From the NCBI GenBank assembly GCA_025055435.1, contig JANWWN010000003.1, forward strand, positions 36,210-100,209: a stretch of DNA of 64,000 nucleotides, read 5' to 3'. Below, piece by piece: positions 60,981-64,000 of the stretch. Each line of letters begins with the position of its first letter. The stretch's first letter is position 1. The stretch is from Cyclobacteriaceae bacterium. Its GTDB lineage: Bacteria > Bacteroidota > Bacteroidia > Cytophagales > Cyclobacteriaceae. A program made the translations under genes and the position numbers. The notes beneath the pieces were generated by a model. It did no database searches and was not told the DNA's origin. It worked only from the letters and a program-made list of their open reading frames with translations.

Positions 60981-61511
60981 ATGGCTATACGCAGACCTTT
61001 TAATTTGAAAGAGTGGATTCGTGAAAACCGTAATCTGCTCAAGCCTCCTGTGGGTAATAAAAATTTGTATGCCGACGCAGGCGATTACATTGTGATGGTG
61101 GTGGGCGGTCCGAATGCCCGCAAGGATTATCATTATAATGAGACGGAGGAATTGTTCTATCAACTGGAAGGAGACATTAATGTTCGGATACAGGAAGATG
61201 GAAAACCGGTTGATATACCGATTAAGGAAGGCGAAATGTTTTTGTTACCGGCCCGTGTGCCTCACCGGCCCGAAAGACCGGCTAATACCGTTGGCTTGGT
61301 TATTGAATGCAAAAGACCGGAGCCGGAAATTCTGGATGGCCTGCAGTGGTATTGCGATAACTGCAACAATCTGTTGCACGAATACCGTTTTCATCTGGAC
61401 AATATTGAGAAGGATTTTTTGCCGCGCTTCCGCGAGTTTTATGGTTCAAAAGAATTACGCACCTGTAAAAAATGCGGAACGGTGATGGAGGCCGATCCGA
61501 GGTTCGTTTAA
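60981..61511 (+). CDS. 3-hydroxyanthranilate 3,4-dioxygenase
   Basis: VVGGPNARKDYHYNETEELFYQLEGDINVRIQEDGK, EGEMFLLPARVPHRPERPANTVGLVIE; C-terminal CxxC pairs. Confidence 0.93.
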   Translation: MAIRRPFNLKEWIRENRNLLKPPVGNKNLYADAGDYIVMVVGGPNARKDYHYNETEELFYQLEGDINVRIQEDGKPVDIPIKEGEMFLLPARVPHRPERPANTVGLVIECKRPEPEILDGLQWYCDNCNNLLHEYRFHLDNIEKDFLPRFREFYGSKELRTCKKCGTVMEADPRFV

Positions 61512-61523
61512 ACCGGAAATCCG

Positions 61524-62684
61524 ATGACTCTACGCGTGCTGTTAGGTGCAGCTTGGCTACTGGGTTCTGCTACAGTATTTGCTCAGAAGTTTAGCGGCAT
61601 TGAATCTAACTTATCGAATCTATATCGTTTATCTGAGGCAAAGAGCCGGTCCATTTCACCTGAAAATTTTACCGGTGAAAAAGGCAAAGGAGGAATGGCC
61701 ACCGATGGAACGGGAGCACGTGCTGCGCGCGATCTGGGTCAGGGATGGAAGATCAGCCCGAGTGTGAAAATCCCTTCCAAAACCACTTTTACTTTAGCCG
61801 AAATCAACGGGCAGGGCTCAATCCAGCATATCTGGATGACCATCACCGGAAACTGGCGTCATTCCATTTTACGTATGTACTGGGATGATGAAAAAGAGCC
61901 ATCGGTAGAGGTACCTGTGGGCGATTTTTTCGGAATGGGTTGGGGAAAATATGCTCCGCTGAATTCGTTAGCGGTGGCAGTGAATCCGGGTAGTGCGTTT
62001 AATTGTTATTGGCCGATGCCATTTCGGAAAAAAGCCAAGCTCACCATTGAAAATATCGGTGACCAGGATGTCACACTTTTTTATCAGATTGATTATATCC
62101 TTACTGAAGTTCCAGCCGATGCGGCTTACTTTCACGCCCAGTTCAGAAGGGTAAACCGCTTACCGTATAAATCGGTATATACCCTGATCGATGATGTTAA
62201 AGGAAAAGGACATTACGTGGGTACTTATATGGCATGGGAAGTTCACAATAATGGATGGTGGGGTGAAGGAGAGATTAAATTCTATCTGGATGGTGATAAA
62301 GATTTCCCAACCATCTGTGGTACAGGAACAGAAGATTATTTCTGTGGGTCGTACGATTGGGATACCAGGCGTAAAGTTGTAGAAGGTGTGGAAGTTACCG
62401 ACTACACCGAATATACCGGCCCTTACACCGGGTTACATCAGATTATCCGCGGAGACGGGCATTATAAAGTGATGCAACGTTTCGGCATGTACAGATGGCA
62501 CATCAACGATCCCATACGTTTTGAAAAAGATCTGAAGGTAACGATTCAGGCCCTCGGATGGCGAAATGACGGAAGATATCTTCCGTTACAGGATGACATT
62601 GCCTCGGTAGTATTTTGGTATCAAACCGAACCGCATCACCCATTCCCAAAACTTCCGTCCCGCGATGAGCTGGATGTTTACTAA
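61524..62684 (+). CDS. DUF2961/GH172-like exported protein
   Basis: GKGGMATDGTGARAARDLGQGWKISP, IQHIWMTITGNWRHSILRMYWDDEKEPSVEVPVGDFFG, GTGTEDYFCGSYDW. Confidence 0.9.
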   Translation: MTLRVLLGAAWLLGSATVFAQKFSGIESNLSNLYRLSEAKSRSISPENFTGEKGKGGMATDGTGARAARDLGQGWKISPSVKIPSKTTFTLAEINGQGSIQHIWMTITGNWRHSILRMYWDDEKEPSVEVPVGDFFGMGWGKYAPLNSLAVAVNPGSAFNCYWPMPFRKKAKLTIENIGDQDVTLFYQIDYILTEVPADAAYFHAQFRRVNRLPYKSVYTLIDDVKGKGHYVGTYMAWEVHNNGWWGEGEIKFYLDGDKDFPTICGTGTEDYFCGSYDWDTRRKVVEGVEVTDYTEYTGPYTGLHQIIRGDGHYKVMQRFGMYRWHINDPIRFEKDLKVTIQALGWRNDGRYLPLQDDIASVVFWYQTEPHHPFPKLPSRDELDVY

Positions 62685-62697
62685 CTGATCACTTTGC

Positions 62698-63885
62698 ATG
62701 ACATTCGAAAATTCTATTCAGTTTGCCCGATCTATGGATCGCGCAGACCCGCTGCAGTCCTATCGTAAAAAATTTTTATTACCTAAAGGCAAGAGAAAAC
62801 AACTTATATACTTCACAGGTAATTCGCTGGGCCTCCAACCGGTAGAAGCCGAAAAATTCATTATGCAGGAATTGCACGATTGGGCTACACTGGGCGTTGA
62901 AGGACATTTTCATGCTGCAAGACCGTGGATGTATTACCATAAATTTTTTACCAAACCCCTTGCCCGGCTTGTCGGAGCAAAACCGCAGGAAGTAGCAGTC
63001 ATGAATCAGCTAACCGTGAACCTGCATCTGATGATGGTTTCGTTTTACCGGCCTACGCCGGAACGTTTTAAAATCATCAGCGAAGCAGGAGCCTTTTCAT
63101 CCGATATGTATGCCATCGAATCGCAGGTGCGCTACCACGGCTTTAATCCTGATGAAGCGTGGGTTGAAATTCAACCTCGACCGGGTGAATATACCCTGCG
63201 GACCGAAGATATTCTGGAAACTATTCGTAAGCACGGTGAATCGGTTGCCCTGGTGCTATTTAGCGGCGTGCAGTATTACACCGGTCAGTTTTTCAACATC
63301 CGTAAAATAACGGAGGCAGCACATGCTGTTGGCGCTATGGCCGGTTTTGATCTGGCCCATGCCGTTGGTAACGTACCGCTCAGTCTTCATAAGGATAATG
63401 TTGACTTTGCAGTTTGGTGCAGTTACAAATACCTGAATGCCGGTCCGGGAAGTGTAGCAGGTATTTTTGTTCATGAACGTCATGGCAACAATTTTTCATT
63501 ACCTCGCTTTGCCGGATGGTGGGGCCATGATGAAAAGGAGAGATTTAAAATGAAGAAAGGCTTTAAGCCGATGCCCGGTGCAGAGGGCTGGCAGGTCTCC
63601 AACTTTCCTGTACTGGCCGGTGCAGCCCAGCTGGCTTCGTTGCAACTGTTCGAAGAGGCCGGCATAAAGGCACTGCGCAGGAAAAGTCAGATGCTTACAG
63701 GTTATCTTGAATTTTTACTTCGCGAAGCGGATAATGAGGGAAAATATTTTCAGATTATTACCCCTGTTCAAGAAGCAGAGCGTGGATGTCAGCTTTCATT
63801 GTTAATGAAGAAAAACGGTAAGCGAATATATGACAGGCTGGTACGGTCGGGGGTAGTAGTAGACTGGCGGGGGGCGGGGGGATAG
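62698..63885 (+). CDS. kynU: Kynureninase (3' end corrupted/truncated at contig end)
   Basis: YFTGNSLGLQPVEAEKFIMQELHDWATLGVEGHF, FDLAHAVGNVPLSLHKDNVDFAVWCSYKYLNAGPGSVAGIFVHERH; stops abnormally after RSGVVVDWR. Confidence 0.93.
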   Translation: MTFENSIQFARSMDRADPLQSYRKKFLLPKGKRKQLIYFTGNSLGLQPVEAEKFIMQELHDWATLGVEGHFHAARPWMYYHKFFTKPLARLVGAKPQEVAVMNQLTVNLHLMMVSFYRPTPERFKIISEAGAFSSDMYAIESQVRYHGFNPDEAWVEIQPRPGEYTLRTEDILETIRKHGESVALVLFSGVQYYTGQFFNIRKITEAAHAVGAMAGFDLAHAVGNVPLSLHKDNVDFAVWCSYKYLNAGPGSVAGIFVHERHGNNFSLPRFAGWWGHDEKERFKMKKGFKPMPGAEGWQVSNFPVLAGAAQLASLQLFEEAGIKALRRKSQMLTGYLEFLLREADNEGKYFQIITPVQEAERGCQLSLLMKKNGKRIYDRLVRSGVVVDWRGAGG

Positions 63886-64000
63886 AACCTGCGGCCCCGA
63901 ACCCCAAACAACAAAAAAAAAAAAAAATAAAACCAGAGCCGCCCCAAAAAAAAAGCAAAAAAAAAACACACATAATTATAAATACAGCAGGGAGAAAAAA

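Noticed and set aside
63900-63980. Poly-A/poly-G rich segment as a possible regulatory repeat
   Set aside because: Most consistent with low-quality contig-end sequence rather than real repeat structure
1-64000. CRISPR array, tRNA/rRNA, prophage, complete IS element or defence cluster
   Set aside because: Looked in all intergenic gaps; no direct-repeat array, no cloverleaf-like segment, no transposase/integrase and no recognisable defence genes

Overview
The window is a GC-moderate chromosomal segment from a Bacteroidetes (Cytophagales-like) bacterium. This lineage call is an inference from the gene repertoire, CarboxypepD_reg/TonB/DUF5686 proteins and TAnnTTTG-type -7 boxes. It is mostly housekeeping: secA (3' part), an M20 amidohydrolase, a GGGP synthase, a LytS/LytTR two-component pair, two ECF sigma loci, gmk-nadD, mnmH-selD, pyrH-frr, a TPP riboswitch with its TonB-dependent receptor, clpC, mltG, psd/cdsA, gdh, dusB, purH, mreBCD-mrdA-rodA, pnuC with an NR-kinase-like gene, gltBD, and a kynurenine-type catabolic cluster. 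I saw no CRISPR array, tRNA, rRNA, complete IS element, phage or recognisable defence island. The best leads for something under-described are: (1) a five-hairpin array between a LytTR regulator and a TonB gene; (2) a small WYL-like protein overlapping selD in the mnmH-selD operon; (3) an ECF sigma gene with a fused anti-sigma-like/CarboxypepD/TonB protein and a divergent CarboxypepD-VWA protein; (4) a GH172/DUF2961 enzyme between the 3-hydroxyanthranilate dioxygenase and kynureninase genes; (5) an AT-rich islet with an orphan Cys-rich protein and a decayed CarboxypepD pseudogene; and (6) a perfect 11-bp inverted repeat at the gltB start codon. The last ~130 bp look like low-quality contig-end sequence. 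All family names come from reading motifs by eye; no searches were run.
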